From: Pseudomonadota bacterium
GTDB taxonomy: Bacteria; Pseudomonadota; Gammaproteobacteria; Steroidobacterales; Woeseiaceae
NCBI GenBank assembly: GCA_022563255.1
Contig: JADFNS010000014.1
Location: 1 to 64,000 of the forward strand
Direction of reading: 5' to 3'
DNA length: 64,000 bases
The stretch's first letter is position 1, and each line of letters opens with the position of its first letter. The notes below the pieces were generated by a model that worked only from the letters and a program-made list of their open reading frames with translations, had not been told where the DNA came from and did no database searches. Below are positions 51,492 through 60,160 of the stretch, piece by piece. Position numbers and translations under genes: made by a program.

Positions 51492-51602
51492 GATTATCTC
51501 CCACAGGCATCCCCGGACCTGCGATAACGCCGATCGTCTATCGGTGGGGAAGGAGAGAATCGAGATTCTCCACGAATCGCCCGCCGCGATCGAACAGTGG
51601 AT

Positions 51603-51798
51603 TGTCGACGGGCCGGTCTCCGGACTCATGAGTAACGCGACGCGTCGTTGCTGATCGCCTTCCCACGCTTGGCGCGCAGTGGCTATTTGATCACCTGACT
51701 CATTTACCGTTGCGGGGGCAGTGACGGGATTGCCTGATGGCGCACCGTCTTCCCGTTTAATGTTCGGCGTCAAACACCGCACATTCACCTGTCGAGGC
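51603..51798 (-). promoter_or_regulatory. Cobalamin riboswitch upstream of btuB
   Basis: Read on the minus strand, the segment contains the successive conserved boxes of the adenosylcobalamin aptamer: GGGAAGACGGTGCG, GCCCCCGCAACGGTAA, TAGCCACTGCGC with GTGGGAAGGCG, and finally GAGTCCGGAGACCGGCC. The outer P1 stem can be formed by TCGAC near 51793 and GTCGA near 51606. A short hairpin GAGAAT-CTCG-ATTCTC (51555-51570) sits between aptamer and start codon and could belong to the expression platform. High cobalamin would lower BtuB synthesis. Confidence 0.95.
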
Positions 51799-51947
51799 TG
51801 ACTGGACTTTAACCTAACATCAGGTCCTTACGCAATGGCCGGATGCTATGCTCTGCGCGCCAGCGTCGGGACAGTTGCCGGCGAACTTATAAACGCGAAC
51901 GGGGTCGAATCCAGACCTGAATCGCTCCGTGTCATTGAGGATAAATA

Positions 51948-54680
51948 GTGACGACTATGAATTTTCGCGCGTTTTTTCTGTGTGCAGCGTTCTTTCTCAG
52001 CCTGGACGCAGCCCAGGCTGACGTTGAAGTTGCAACGCAGATCGACATTCCCTATGAAACCTTCACGCTCGCCAACGGCCTGACCGTTCTTGTCTATTCC
52101 GATCATTCCACGCCGACGGTATTCGTCGGTATGTGGTACGGCGTCGGATCCAAGGACGAACCGCAGGGCAAGACGGGATTCGCCCATCTTTTCGAGCATT
52201 TGATGTTTCAGGGCAGCGAAAATCGGGAAGGCGAATACTTTTCGCCCTTTACGGACGCCGGTGCGACCGGCATGAGTGGTACCACGAATGAGGATCGTAC
52301 GAACTACTACGCGACCGTGCCATCGGGCGCGCTGGATATGGCGTTGTGGATGGAAAGCGATCGCATGACCTATCTGCTGGGCGCCATAACCCAGGATGTT
52401 CTTGACGAACAGCGCGCCGTTGTACAAAACGAGAAGCGCCAGCGTGAAACGCGCCCTTACGCGAAAATGGGCGACAAGATCCGGGCAGGGCTTTATCCGC
52501 TCGATCATCCCTACCGTCATTCGATCATCGGCTCCATGGACGATCTGGATGCAGCGACAGTTGACGATGTCCACGAATGGTTCAATGAATACTACGGCGC
52601 GTCGAACGTGATACTGGTGCTCGCGGGCGACATCAGCATTGCGGACGCGAAGCAGAAAGTCGAATATTATTTTTCTGAGGCGCCAGCGGGAAATCCGCTT
52701 TCCCATCCGAAAAAGTGGATTCCGAACCTCGTAGAGAACCGCGAAGAAACAATGTACGACCGCGTTGGGCAGACACGCATCACGCGTGTCTGGGCGTTGC
52801 CGGGGTTGAACGACATCGATTCATCCCTTATGTATCTGGTCAACGATTCGCTGGTCGCAAACAAAAATTCGCCATTGCGCAAGAAGCTTGTCGACGAGTT
52901 AAAACTGGTAACAAGGGTTTCCGGCAATGCGCACGGTCGCATAATAAGCGGCGAATACAGTCTCACGATGGACCTGCGGCCGGGAGTCTCGCCCGAGGAA
53001 GTACTTGCCGTCGTCGATCAAACGATTGCGGCGTACCTGGAGTCCGGGCCGGATGAACAGATCCTCGAGAACGCCAAGCTGAGCATAAATATGTACATGC
53101 TTGGTGCACTGGAAACCGGGTCGTCGATCGGTCGGATGCTCGCTGAAGGAAAATTATTTTCGGATAATCCCTTGTTCGTCAATCAGGAACTCGCGTGGCT
53201 CAATGCGGCGACGCCAGAGCAACTGCGCGACATTGCCAGGCGCTGGCTGACGCGCGGCTACTACCAGTTGACCGTAGTTCCATTCCCGAACCTCGAGCGC
53301 GGCGACGCCGTGGTCGATCGCTCATCGATTCCGCCGGTGACGGCGAGTTCCAACATAAAATTTCCGCACATCGAATCAACAACGCTCGACAACGGACTAA
53401 AGCTGGTAGTTGCAACTCGGGGCAATATTCCGTTGGTCGACGTCTCGATCGAGATCGACACGGGCAGCACTGCGGCGCCGGCAGATTCGCCAGGCATCGC
53501 CGCTTTTGTTTTCTCGCTCATGGATAAGGGAACGAGGAAATATGACGCTAACGAGCTGGCTGCCGCAAAAGACAAAATAGGAATGAGCGGACGACCGGGC
53601 GCCGGCCTGGAACGCAGTTCGTATTCCTACCGCATACTGCAGTCGCATCTGGATTCGTCGCTGGCGCTGGCCGCGGACGCATTGCGGAATTCAATTTTTC
53701 CCGATGAAGAACTCGAAAAGCTAAAGGCACAGGTTGCCGCTTACTTATCGAATCTCGAAGTGGCGCCCGCGCGCGCTGCCAGAGGCCTTTTTGATCGCGC
53801 CATCTACGGTGCCGATACCCCGATCGGTTCTGTCTGGACGCCGGAACTGCTTGAACAGGTGGATCGGGCCAAACTCATGGCGTTCCACAGCGCCGAAGTG
53901 GCGCCCGACAGCATGACGATCTATATGATAGGAAATATCGGCATAGAGGAGGCAACGGCGGCCGTTAAGAAGGCTTTTGGCAAATGGAAAGCGAAAAGCA
54001 ATTCGGCTCGCCAACCCATAGGTCGTGCTAAGGAAGCAAGAGCACGCGTCATTATGGTGGACTATCCGGGCGCTGCATCGAGCACGATTCTCGCTGGCCA
54101 CGCGATAGCGCCTTATGATGCAGCGAGCTGGGTTGAGATCTCGATTATGAACCGGGCGTTCGGTGGCGGATTTGAGTCGCGACTGAACATGAATCTCCGC
54201 GAAGACAAGGGCTGGTCGTACGGTTATCGGTCGGGAATCAATACCAACATCAGCGGCGACATGACACTCGTTTCCAGCGGTCGTGTACAGACCGACAAGA
54301 CGGCCGCCAGCATGGTTGAGATCATGCGCGAGTTTGAAGATTTCGTTTCGACTCGCCCGGCGACCGCGGAGGAAATCAAGCGAATAAAACTCAACCGCAC
54401 ACGATCATTACCCGGTTCGTTTGCGACGAATCGCGGTTTTCTGGCTAGCATCATAAACGCAGGTAGTTACGGGCTGCCATTCGACTATGACGAAACCCGG
54501 GCGCGTCGTATCGCCGCAGTGACACTTGAGGGTATTAATGCTCGCGTCCGTGCGATGTTCAATACGGACAAGCTGACCTGGTTGGTCGTGGGCGATCTTG
54601 AGCTGATAGAGGAAGCAGTACGGGCGCTGAACTATGGAGAAGTAGAGATTTGGGACGCGTACGGCAACCGGGTTCGCTAG
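51948..54680 (+). CDS. M16 family zinc peptidase (two-domain, exported)
   Basis: A 910-residue protein from GTG 51948 (907 from ATG 51957) with a signal peptide ending in AAQA. The inverted zinc motif is HLFEH (His80, Glu83, His84, numbered from the GTG) and the distal ligand is Glu162 in QNEKRQ. The first M16 pair covers about 35-450 and the second, without the zinc motif, about 470-905 (MDKGTRKYDANEL, GGGFESRLNMNLREDKGWSYGYRSG). The latter is the usual inactive half. Such pitrilysin-like periplasmic or outer-membrane-associated peptidases degrade peptides and signal sequences. It is 156 bases after the start of the btuB riboswitch, in divergent orientation. The stop overlaps the convergent dgcA by four bases. 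Confidence 0.92.
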   Translation: MTTMNFRAFFLCAAFFLSLDAAQADVEVATQIDIPYETFTLANGLTVLVYSDHSTPTVFVGMWYGVGSKDEPQGKTGFAHLFEHLMFQGSENREGEYFSPFTDAGATGMSGTTNEDRTNYYATVPSGALDMALWMESDRMTYLLGAITQDVLDEQRAVVQNEKRQRETRPYAKMGDKIRAGLYPLDHPYRHSIIGSMDDLDAATVDDVHEWFNEYYGASNVILVLAGDISIADAKQKVEYYFSEAPAGNPLSHPKKWIPNLVENREETMYDRVGQTRITRVWALPGLNDIDSSLMYLVNDSLVANKNSPLRKKLVDELKLVTRVSGNAHGRIISGEYSLTMDLRPGVSPEEVLAVVDQTIAAYLESGPDEQILENAKLSINMYMLGALETGSSIGRMLAEGKLFSDNPLFVNQELAWLNAATPEQLRDIARRWLTRGYYQLTVVPFPNLERGDAVVDRSSIPPVTASSNIKFPHIESTTLDNGLKLVVATRGNIPLVDVSIEIDTGSTAAPADSPGIAAFVFSLMDKGTRKYDANELAAAKDKIGMSGRPGAGLERSSYSYRILQSHLDSSLALAADALRNSIFPDEELEKLKAQVAAYLSNLEVAPARAARGLFDRAIYGADTPIGSVWTPELLEQVDRAKLMAFHSAEVAPDSMTIYMIGNIGIEEATAAVKKAFGKWKAKSNSARQPIGRAKEARARVIMVDYPGAASSTILAGHAIAPYDAASWVEISIMNRAFGGGFESRLNMNLREDKGWSYGYRSGINTNISGDMTLVSSGRVQTDKTAASMVEIMREFEDFVSTRPATAEEIKRIKLNRTRSLPGSFATNRGFLASIINAGSYGLPFDYDETRARRIAAVTLEGINARVRAMFNTDKLTWLVVGDLELIEEAVRALNYGEVEIWDAYGNRVR

Positions 54681-55660
54681 CCCCAGAATCTTGATGCTGG
54701 CAATGACACCATGCCACGGTCGTAAACGAGTCCGCCCTCGCGGTCTTTGGCCAAAAGCAGCGGTCCGTCGATATCGACGAAGTCGCACAGTTGCGCCAAA
54801 ACATGCGACGGCGCCATCGATAGCGACGTACCGCCCATACAACCGACCATCAAACCAAGATCTCTCTTGCTTGCGGCACGCGCGAGTTCGAGAGCGTGGG
54901 TGAGTCCGCCAGTCTTGTCGAGCTTGATGTTGATTACCTCGTAGCGTCTTGCAGCGTCGTCGAGATCTTCAAGATGCAGGCAAGATTCGTCGGCGCACAA
55001 CGGCGTTTGCGACGTGTAAGCTTCGAGCGGCTGATCTGCACCGCGCGGCAACGGTTGTTCGATCATCAAGACGCCAAGATCGTGCAGTTCGGGTCCGAAT
55101 TTTCGCAATTCGTCAAACGTCCACCCTTGATTGACATCAACGATGAGGCACGCATCAGGGCGTGCTGCCCGTATTGCCGCGACGCGTTCGACCGGCCGGT
55201 CATTATTCAGCTTTACTTTGAACAGGGTCAGATCTGCGGCTGCAATCGCCTTGGCCGCCATTTCCCCGGGCGAGTCTTCGAGGCCGATAGTAAAAACCGT
55301 TGCGACGGGCGCCGCCGTGACGCCCGCCGTTTCCCAGGCGCTGATACCGCTAAGCTGAGCCTCAAGATCCCATAATGCGCAATCGGCTGCGCAGCGCGCG
55401 CCGCCCGGCGGCAGTAAATCGAAAAGCTCCTCGCGATTGGCGCCACCCGCGAGCGCCCCCGAAATATCCCGCAATTGCCGGGCCATCGACGTGGCCGTCT
55501 CGTCGCGATAATAGACTCCCAGCGCTTCGCCACGGCCAGTTTGCCCGTCCTGCTCGATTTCACAAAGCACGCACGGGAAGTCGTCCCAAGCGCGATCCGC
55601 AATGCGAAAGGGAGCGCTGGCGGGCCAGGATTCCGTGTAAATTAAAACCTTGCGCTTCAT
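54677..55660 (-). CDS. dgcA: N-acetyl-D-glutamate racemase DgcA-like (enolase superfamily)
   Basis: A 327-residue member of the dipeptide-epimerase subgroup, about 40 residues shorter than the paralogue at 24039. The motifs are Lys148/Lys150 in LFKVKLN, Asp175 (VDVNQGW), Glu201 (MIEQP), Asp224 (ADES) and Lys246 (NIKLDKTGG). It could be annotated as L-Ala-D/L-Glu epimerase, but its partner gene, overlapping by four bases, is a DUF1611 protein. That pair is the DgcN-DgcA D-glutamate pathway described in marine bacteria: DgcN acetylates D-Glu, DgcA racemises N-acetyl-D-Glu to the L form. Assignment rests on this context. Confidence 0.8.
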   Translation of the reverse strand: MKRKVLIYTESWPASAPFRIADRAWDDFPCVLCEIEQDGQTGRGEALGVYYRDETATSMARQLRDISGALAGGANREELFDLLPPGGARCAADCALWDLEAQLSGISAWETAGVTAAPVATVFTIGLEDSPGEMAAKAIAAADLTLFKVKLNNDRPVERVAAIRAARPDACLIVDVNQGWTFDELRKFGPELHDLGVLMIEQPLPRGADQPLEAYTSQTPLCADESCLHLEDLDDAARRYEVINIKLDKTGGLTHALELARAASKRDLGLMVGCMGGTSLSMAPSHVLAQLCDFVDIDGPLLLAKDREGGLVYDRGMVSLPASRFWG

Positions 55661-56685
55661 TGTATGTTCTGCAGAAGAAAGTCGGCAATCGGCGTCATCC
55701 CGGTCGCGATGGGGTCCACGCAGGGAAGTCCGAGGTCACGTTGCAGTTTCGACAAGTAGCCGTCGCGTTCGGGAGGGCTCATTTTCGAAGTATTGATACT
55801 GACGCCCGCACAAAAACATCGCGGGCTGGTGCGCCTGGCAAGAAGCAGCGCTTCGTTGATAACGTCGTCCAGTTCGGGAATCGGATAATTTCCGCCGGTC
55901 TCGTCGATTTCCCTGCGGTCTGCGTCGTGACAAAGAACGATCGCGTCGGGTTGCGAGCCGTGCATGAGTCCCAGGCTGACGCCGGAGTAGCTTGGACTTA
56001 GCAACGACCCCTGTCCTTCAATTACGTCCCAGTGATCGTCGTCATTATCGGGTGACAAAATCTCGGCTGCGCCGGAAATAAAATCCGCGACGACGGCGTC
56101 GATGGGTATGCCTTCACCGGCGATCATGATGCCGGTCTGGCCGGTCGCACGAAACGTCGCCTTGATATCCCTGCGCTCGAGTTCACGATGCAGCGCAAGG
56201 GCCGTGTATTTCTTGCCGACCGCGCAATCGGTGCCGATAGTGAGCACTCGTTTGCCCGAGCGAGGCGCGCCGTGTCCCACCGGAATTTCACCGGGCGGAA
56301 CGCGGACGTCGATCAACGTCGATTTGCCGCTGTCGGCTGCCGCAACAAGTTGTGGAATATCGGTGAGCTTTGTATGCATCCCGGCCGCGACATCGATACC
56401 GGCAGCGGCCAGTTCAGTCAGCTGCGGGAGCCATTGATCAGGAATTGTTCCACCGAACGGCGCAACGCCGACGATGGCCGTCTTGACGCCCGCAGCAAGC
56501 GCTTCGCTGGCGCTCATTTCGGGCAGACCCAGATCGACCGGGCAGTCCGGCAGACGCATTTGAGCAACGCAGCGTTCGGGTCGCCAATACACGATTCCCA
56601 TGCCGGTCTTTGCGTGCAGCTCGTCCGCGACGTCGCCAAGGTATATCAGGTAAGGCGCTTCGAGACTTATTGTTGTGAGTTGCAT
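55657..56685 (-). CDS. dgcN: DUF1611 protein, D-glutamate N-acetyltransferase DgcN-like
   Basis: A 342-residue protein with the DUF1611 N-terminal Rossmann-like part (about 1-130) and a C-terminal P-loop-like domain: LTIGTDCAVGKKYTALALHRELERR near residue 145 (nucleotide- or CoA-binding loop), then FRATGQTGIMIAGEGIPIDAVVADFISGA and DDDHWDVIEGQGSLLSPSYSGVSLGLMHGS. The HGAPRSGKR segment precedes the loop. The DgcN family transfers acetyl from acetyl-CoA to D-glutamate. The gene is 31 bases downstream of the E2 gene and overlaps dgcA by ATGA, so D-Glu use is tied to the branched-chain operon. Confidence 0.82.
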   Translation of the reverse strand: MQLTTISLEAPYLIYLGDVADELHAKTGMGIVYWRPERCVAQMRLPDCPVDLGLPEMSASEALAAGVKTAIVGVAPFGGTIPDQWLPQLTELAAAGIDVAAGMHTKLTDIPQLVAAADSGKSTLIDVRVPPGEIPVGHGAPRSGKRVLTIGTDCAVGKKYTALALHRELERRDIKATFRATGQTGIMIAGEGIPIDAVVADFISGAAEILSPDNDDDHWDVIEGQGSLLSPSYSGVSLGLMHGSQPDAIVLCHDADRREIDETGGNYPIPELDDVINEALLLARRTSPRCFCAGVSINTSKMSPPERDGYLSKLQRDLGLPCVDPIATGMTPIADFLLQNIQ

Positions 56686-56716
56686 TGATCCCGGGCCGAG
56701 TGCAGGTCAGCAAGCT

Positions 56717-57892
56717 CTATTCTGGCAGAAAAATAGTTGCCGGGTGCTCAAGCATTTCCTTGATGCGCTGAATCATTGACGCCGCAACATAACCATCAAC
56801 AAAACGATGATCGAACGACGACGAAAGATTCATCATCAGGCGGACGGCTATCTGACCGTTGAACACCATCGGCCGTTCTACTGCCCGATTGACGCCGATG
56901 ATAGCGACCTCGGGCAGGTTGATAAGCGGTGTCGATGCGATGCCGCCCAGTTTTCCGAGGCTCGTGATTGTGATAGTCGATCCTGTCAGCTCGTTTTTCT
57001 TCGCACTGTTGTCCCGGGCCGCCTGAGTCACACGGCGAATTTCGCCAGCCAGGTCGTCAATGTCGCGAATTTCTGCATGCTTCACGACCGGGACCTTCAG
57101 GCCGTCGGACGTCTGCGCGGCGACGCCGAGGTGCACGGCTTCGTGTTGCAGCAATACATTGCGTTCCTTGTCATAGGTCGAGTTGCATTGCGGATATTCT
57201 TTGAGAGCGCGCACTAACGCGAGGCCGAGAAACGGCAGCAAAGTCAGGCGCTCCGCGGGATCTGTTTTCCGGGCGTTGAGCAGCTGGCGCAATGCTTCGA
57301 GTTCGGTGATATCGATTTCCTCGATATACGCGAAATGCGGGATTTCCCGTTTCGACGCGGACATGCGCTCGGCGATTATGCGGCGTAGTCCGATCACCTT
57401 GATTTCCTTGACGCCTTCGGCCGGAGTCGCCGCCGGCGTTTTCGTATGCAGGTCGAAGTCCTTCCGCAGGATTCTGCCGCCGGCGCCGGTCCCGGTTACG
57501 AGCGTCAAGTCGATACCCGCTTCTTTCGCACGGCGACGAATTGCCGGAGATGCAATGATCCGAACGCGATCAGCAGCTGCTACGATTGGTGCCGCCGCCG
57601 CAACTTCCTGCGTGATCTTCTGCGCGACTTTCTTTGGCGCCGCGACATTTCCGTCTGTTTCGAACACGACCAGCGCCGCTCCAACGGCCACCATGTCGCC
57701 AGGTTCGCCCGCAAGTTTCACGACGGTTCCGGTGACGGGCGACGCCAACTCGACGGCGGCCTTGTCCGTCATCATGGTGCCGACGATGTCCTCTTCAGCG
57801 ACGAGCTGTCCGACCTTAATGAACCATTCGCCGATCTCGGATTCGACGGTGCCTTCACCGAGGTCCGGCAGTTTGAAAATGTGCTCGCTCAT
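56717..57892 (-). CDS. bkdB: Branched-chain 2-oxoacid dehydrogenase E2 (lipoyl acyltransferase)
   Basis: From ATG 57892 the enzyme has 391 residues. Domain order: lipoyl domain with Lys44 in MMTDKAAVEL, an alanine/proline-rich linker, an E3-binding domain (about 108-143; ASPAIRRRAKEAGID, GTGAGGRILRKD) and the catalytic domain (about 160-390) with SSSFDHRFVDG, which bears the catalytic His. It moves acyl groups from E1 to CoA, giving isovaleryl-, isobutyryl- or 2-methylbutyryl-CoA. The start overlaps the E1-beta stop (ATGA). No E3 (lipoamide dehydrogenase) gene is in the operon; a shared one elsewhere would be used. Confidence 0.93.
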   Translation of the reverse strand: MSEHIFKLPDLGEGTVESEIGEWFIKVGQLVAEEDIVGTMMTDKAAVELASPVTGTVVKLAGEPGDMVAVGAALVVFETDGNVAAPKKVAQKITQEVAAAAPIVAAADRVRIIASPAIRRRAKEAGIDLTLVTGTGAGGRILRKDFDLHTKTPAATPAEGVKEIKVIGLRRIIAERMSASKREIPHFAYIEEIDITELEALRQLLNARKTDPAERLTLLPFLGLALVRALKEYPQCNSTYDKERNVLLQHEAVHLGVAAQTSDGLKVPVVKHAEIRDIDDLAGEIRRVTQAARDNSAKKNELTGSTITITSLGKLGGIASTPLINLPEVAIIGVNRAVERPMVFNGQIAVRLMMNLSSSFDHRFVDGYVAASMIQRIKEMLEHPATIFLPE

Positions 57893-58905
57893 TCCGCCTC
57901 CATAACTTTGCGTATGCCAGCCGACAACCGTTTCAGCCCCGGGAAATACTGCCACTCGAAAGCGTGTGGGTAGGGTGTGTCCCAACCGGCGACCCGGCCG
58001 ATGGGGGCTTCAAGATGGTAAAAGCATTCCTTCTGCACGGTCGCGACAAGTTCAGCGCCATAGCCTCCAAAGCGCGTCGCTTCGTGAGCGATCAAACAAC
58101 GACCGGTCTTCTTTACCGATTCAGCCAGCGTCGCGACGTCCAGAGGCGCCAGCGTGCGGACGTCAATAATCTCGCAATCGACTCCGGTTTCTTGCGCGGC
58201 GGCAATCGCGACGTGTACCAGTGTGCCATAGGTAATAATCGTCAGCTCTTTGCCGGACTCCACGACGACGGCTTCGCCGAGTGGCACCGTGTAATAGCCA
58301 TCCGGCACCTCGCCTTTGGGGTGCGAGGCCCAGGATACGGCCGGCTTGTCCGGATCGCCGTCAAACGGCCCGTTATAAATACGCTTGGGCTCAAAGAAAA
58401 TCACCGGATCGTCGGATTCTATGGCGCTGATCAAGAGGCCCTTCGCGTCGTACGGGTTTGACGGCATGACCGTCTTGATGCCGCTGATATGCGTGAAGAT
58501 CGCTTCGGGCGATTGCGAGTGGGTCTGACCGCCACGAATGCCGCCGCCGCAGGGCGCGCGAATGGTGACGGGCGAGAAAAAATCGCCGCTGGAGCGGTAG
58601 CGCAAGCGGGCGAGTTCGCTGACGATCTGGTCGAATCCCGGGTAAATGTAGTCGGCAAACTGAATTTCTGCGACGGGCCGCAAACCGTTGACGCCCATTC
58701 CTATCGCCGCGCCAATAATGCCGCCTTCGGCGATCGGTGCATCAATCACGCGTTGCTCGCCGTATTTTTTCTGCAGACCGTCGGTGCAGCGAAATACGCC
58801 GCCAAAATAACCGACGTCCTGACCGATCACGATGACGCTTGGATCTTTTTCCATCATGACGTCATGGGCCGAGCGAATGGCTTCGATCATATTCATCCGT
58901 GCCAT
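57889..58905 (-). CDS. bkdA2: Branched-chain 2-oxoacid dehydrogenase E1 beta subunit
   Basis: A 338-residue transketolase-type beta subunit. Landmarks are VIGQDVGYFGGVFRCTDGL, IAEGGIIGAAIGMGVNGLRPVAEIQFADYIYPGFDQIVSELARLRYRS (FADYIYPG is typical), CGGGIRGGQTHSQSPEAIFTHISGIKTVMPS and LTIITYGTLVHVA. The segment IDVRTLAPLD leads into the C-terminal domain. It forms the alpha2beta2 E1 with the gene before it. The start overlaps the E1-alpha stop by one base, and the order alpha-beta-E2 is standard for bkd operons rather than for pyruvate dehydrogenase of this class. Confidence 0.95.
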   Translation of the reverse strand: MARMNMIEAIRSAHDVMMEKDPSVIVIGQDVGYFGGVFRCTDGLQKKYGEQRVIDAPIAEGGIIGAAIGMGVNGLRPVAEIQFADYIYPGFDQIVSELARLRYRSSGDFFSPVTIRAPCGGGIRGGQTHSQSPEAIFTHISGIKTVMPSNPYDAKGLLISAIESDDPVIFFEPKRIYNGPFDGDPDKPAVSWASHPKGEVPDGYYTVPLGEAVVVESGKELTIITYGTLVHVAIAAAQETGVDCEIIDVRTLAPLDVATLAESVKKTGRCLIAHEATRFGGYGAELVATVQKECFYHLEAPIGRVAGWDTPYPHAFEWQYFPGLKRLSAGIRKVMEAE

Positions 58906-60146
58906 TATTCGCCTCCCTCTATTTCGAGCATGCGGCGCTGTTGCAATTCAAGATTGTGCGGCTTATCCGCATACACATCGTCAAACATTGTGGCTGGATC
59001 CAGCCGCGGACCCTCGGTCATCGTGCCGTGCTGCTGCGCTTCTTTCCACGCCGCAGTGACTTGCGTTTCCAGTTCGTCGATCAGTCCTTCGTGTTTCGCG
59101 TCTGACCAGTTGCCCAGTGCGATCATGTGCTGCTTGAGGCGCTCGATAGGATCGCCCAGCGGGAAAGACGCCCACTCGTCTTTGGGTCGATACTTGGCAG
59201 GATCGTCACTCGTCGAATGCGGTCCGCCGCGATAGGTGACGAGCTCGATCAGCGTCGGACCACCGCCGTTTCGAGCACGATCCGCGGCCCACGAAGTCAC
59301 GTCGTACACGGCCAGCAAGTCGTTCCCGTCAACGCGAATACCGGGCATGCCCAGCCCGAGTCCACGTGCCGCGAACGAGCGGCGTTCCCCACCTGCCGTG
59401 CCCTGAAATGTTGAGATCGCCCACTGATTATTGACGACATTGAGAATGACGGGAGCCTGATAGACGGCAGCAAACGTGAGCGCATGATGGAAGTCGGCTT
59501 CCGCAGTGCTGCCGTCGCCGACCCACGACACCGCGATATGATCTTCGCCCTTAATCGCGGCAGCCATTGCCCAGCCGACTGCGTGCGGGTATTGCGTGCC
59601 GAGATTTCCCGATATTGAAAACACGTTGCCACTCTTGCTGTGATACATGATGGGCAGCTGGCGACCCTGACACATGTCGCGCGTGTTGGAGAGGCACTGA
59701 CACATCATGTCCACGAGCTTGACACCGCGGTACATAAACAGTCCCTGGTTGCGATACGACGGAAAACACATGTCGCCGGGGCGCAACGCCATGCCTTGTG
59801 CAATGGATACGGCTTCTTCGCCGGTCGCCTGCATATAAAAAGAAATGCGTCCCTGACGTTGAATTTTCCACATGCGCTCGTCGAAGATGCGATTCAGGAG
59901 CATCCACCGCAATCCAGTCTGCAACTGCCCGGCGTCGAAGTTTGGATTCCACGGTCCCTTTGCCTCATGGTCGTCATCGAGCACCCGCACCAGGCCGCGG
60001 CTTAAGTGCTCGATGTCACGCGTACGCACATCAACAGCAGGTTTGTCGGCGTGGCCGGCTGGCGAGAGATCCAGATAGCTGAAATCGGGTTTTTCACCGG
60101 GCCGGGCGGTCGGATGTGGAATGTGCAATCGCGATTTGTTGTTCAT
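58905..60146 (-). CDS. bkdA1: Branched-chain 2-oxoacid dehydrogenase E1 alpha subunit
   Basis: A 413-residue thiamine-diphosphate enzyme subunit. The TPP-binding motif spans GDGSTAEADFHHALTFAA to NNQWAIST. Family features include RISFYMQATGEEA, PSYRNQGLFMYRG, SISGNLGTQYPHAVG and the phosphorylation-loop-like YRGGPHSTSDDP. The long N-terminus with PDFSYLDLSPAG is typical of BCKDH rather than PDH alpha subunits. Cytoplasmic. It is 14 bases downstream of the leucine dehydrogenase gene, which feeds it keto acids from leucine, valine and isoleucine. Confidence 0.95.
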   Translation of the reverse strand: MNNKSRLHIPHPTARPGEKPDFSYLDLSPAGHADKPAVDVRTRDIEHLSRGLVRVLDDDHEAKGPWNPNFDAGQLQTGLRWMLLNRIFDERMWKIQRQGRISFYMQATGEEAVSIAQGMALRPGDMCFPSYRNQGLFMYRGVKLVDMMCQCLSNTRDMCQGRQLPIMYHSKSGNVFSISGNLGTQYPHAVGWAMAAAIKGEDHIAVSWVGDGSTAEADFHHALTFAAVYQAPVILNVVNNQWAISTFQGTAGGERRSFAARGLGLGMPGIRVDGNDLLAVYDVTSWAADRARNGGGPTLIELVTYRGGPHSTSDDPAKYRPKDEWASFPLGDPIERLKQHMIALGNWSDAKHEGLIDELETQVTAAWKEAQQHGTMTEGPRLDPATMFDDVYADKPHNLELQQRRMLEIEGGE

Positions 60147-60160
60147 GCGTAGCCTTCCTG

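Noticed and set aside
51492-51788. N-terminal extension of btuB by 99 codons
   Set aside because: The stretch is the cobalamin riboswitch and leader; the signal peptide starts at 51491.
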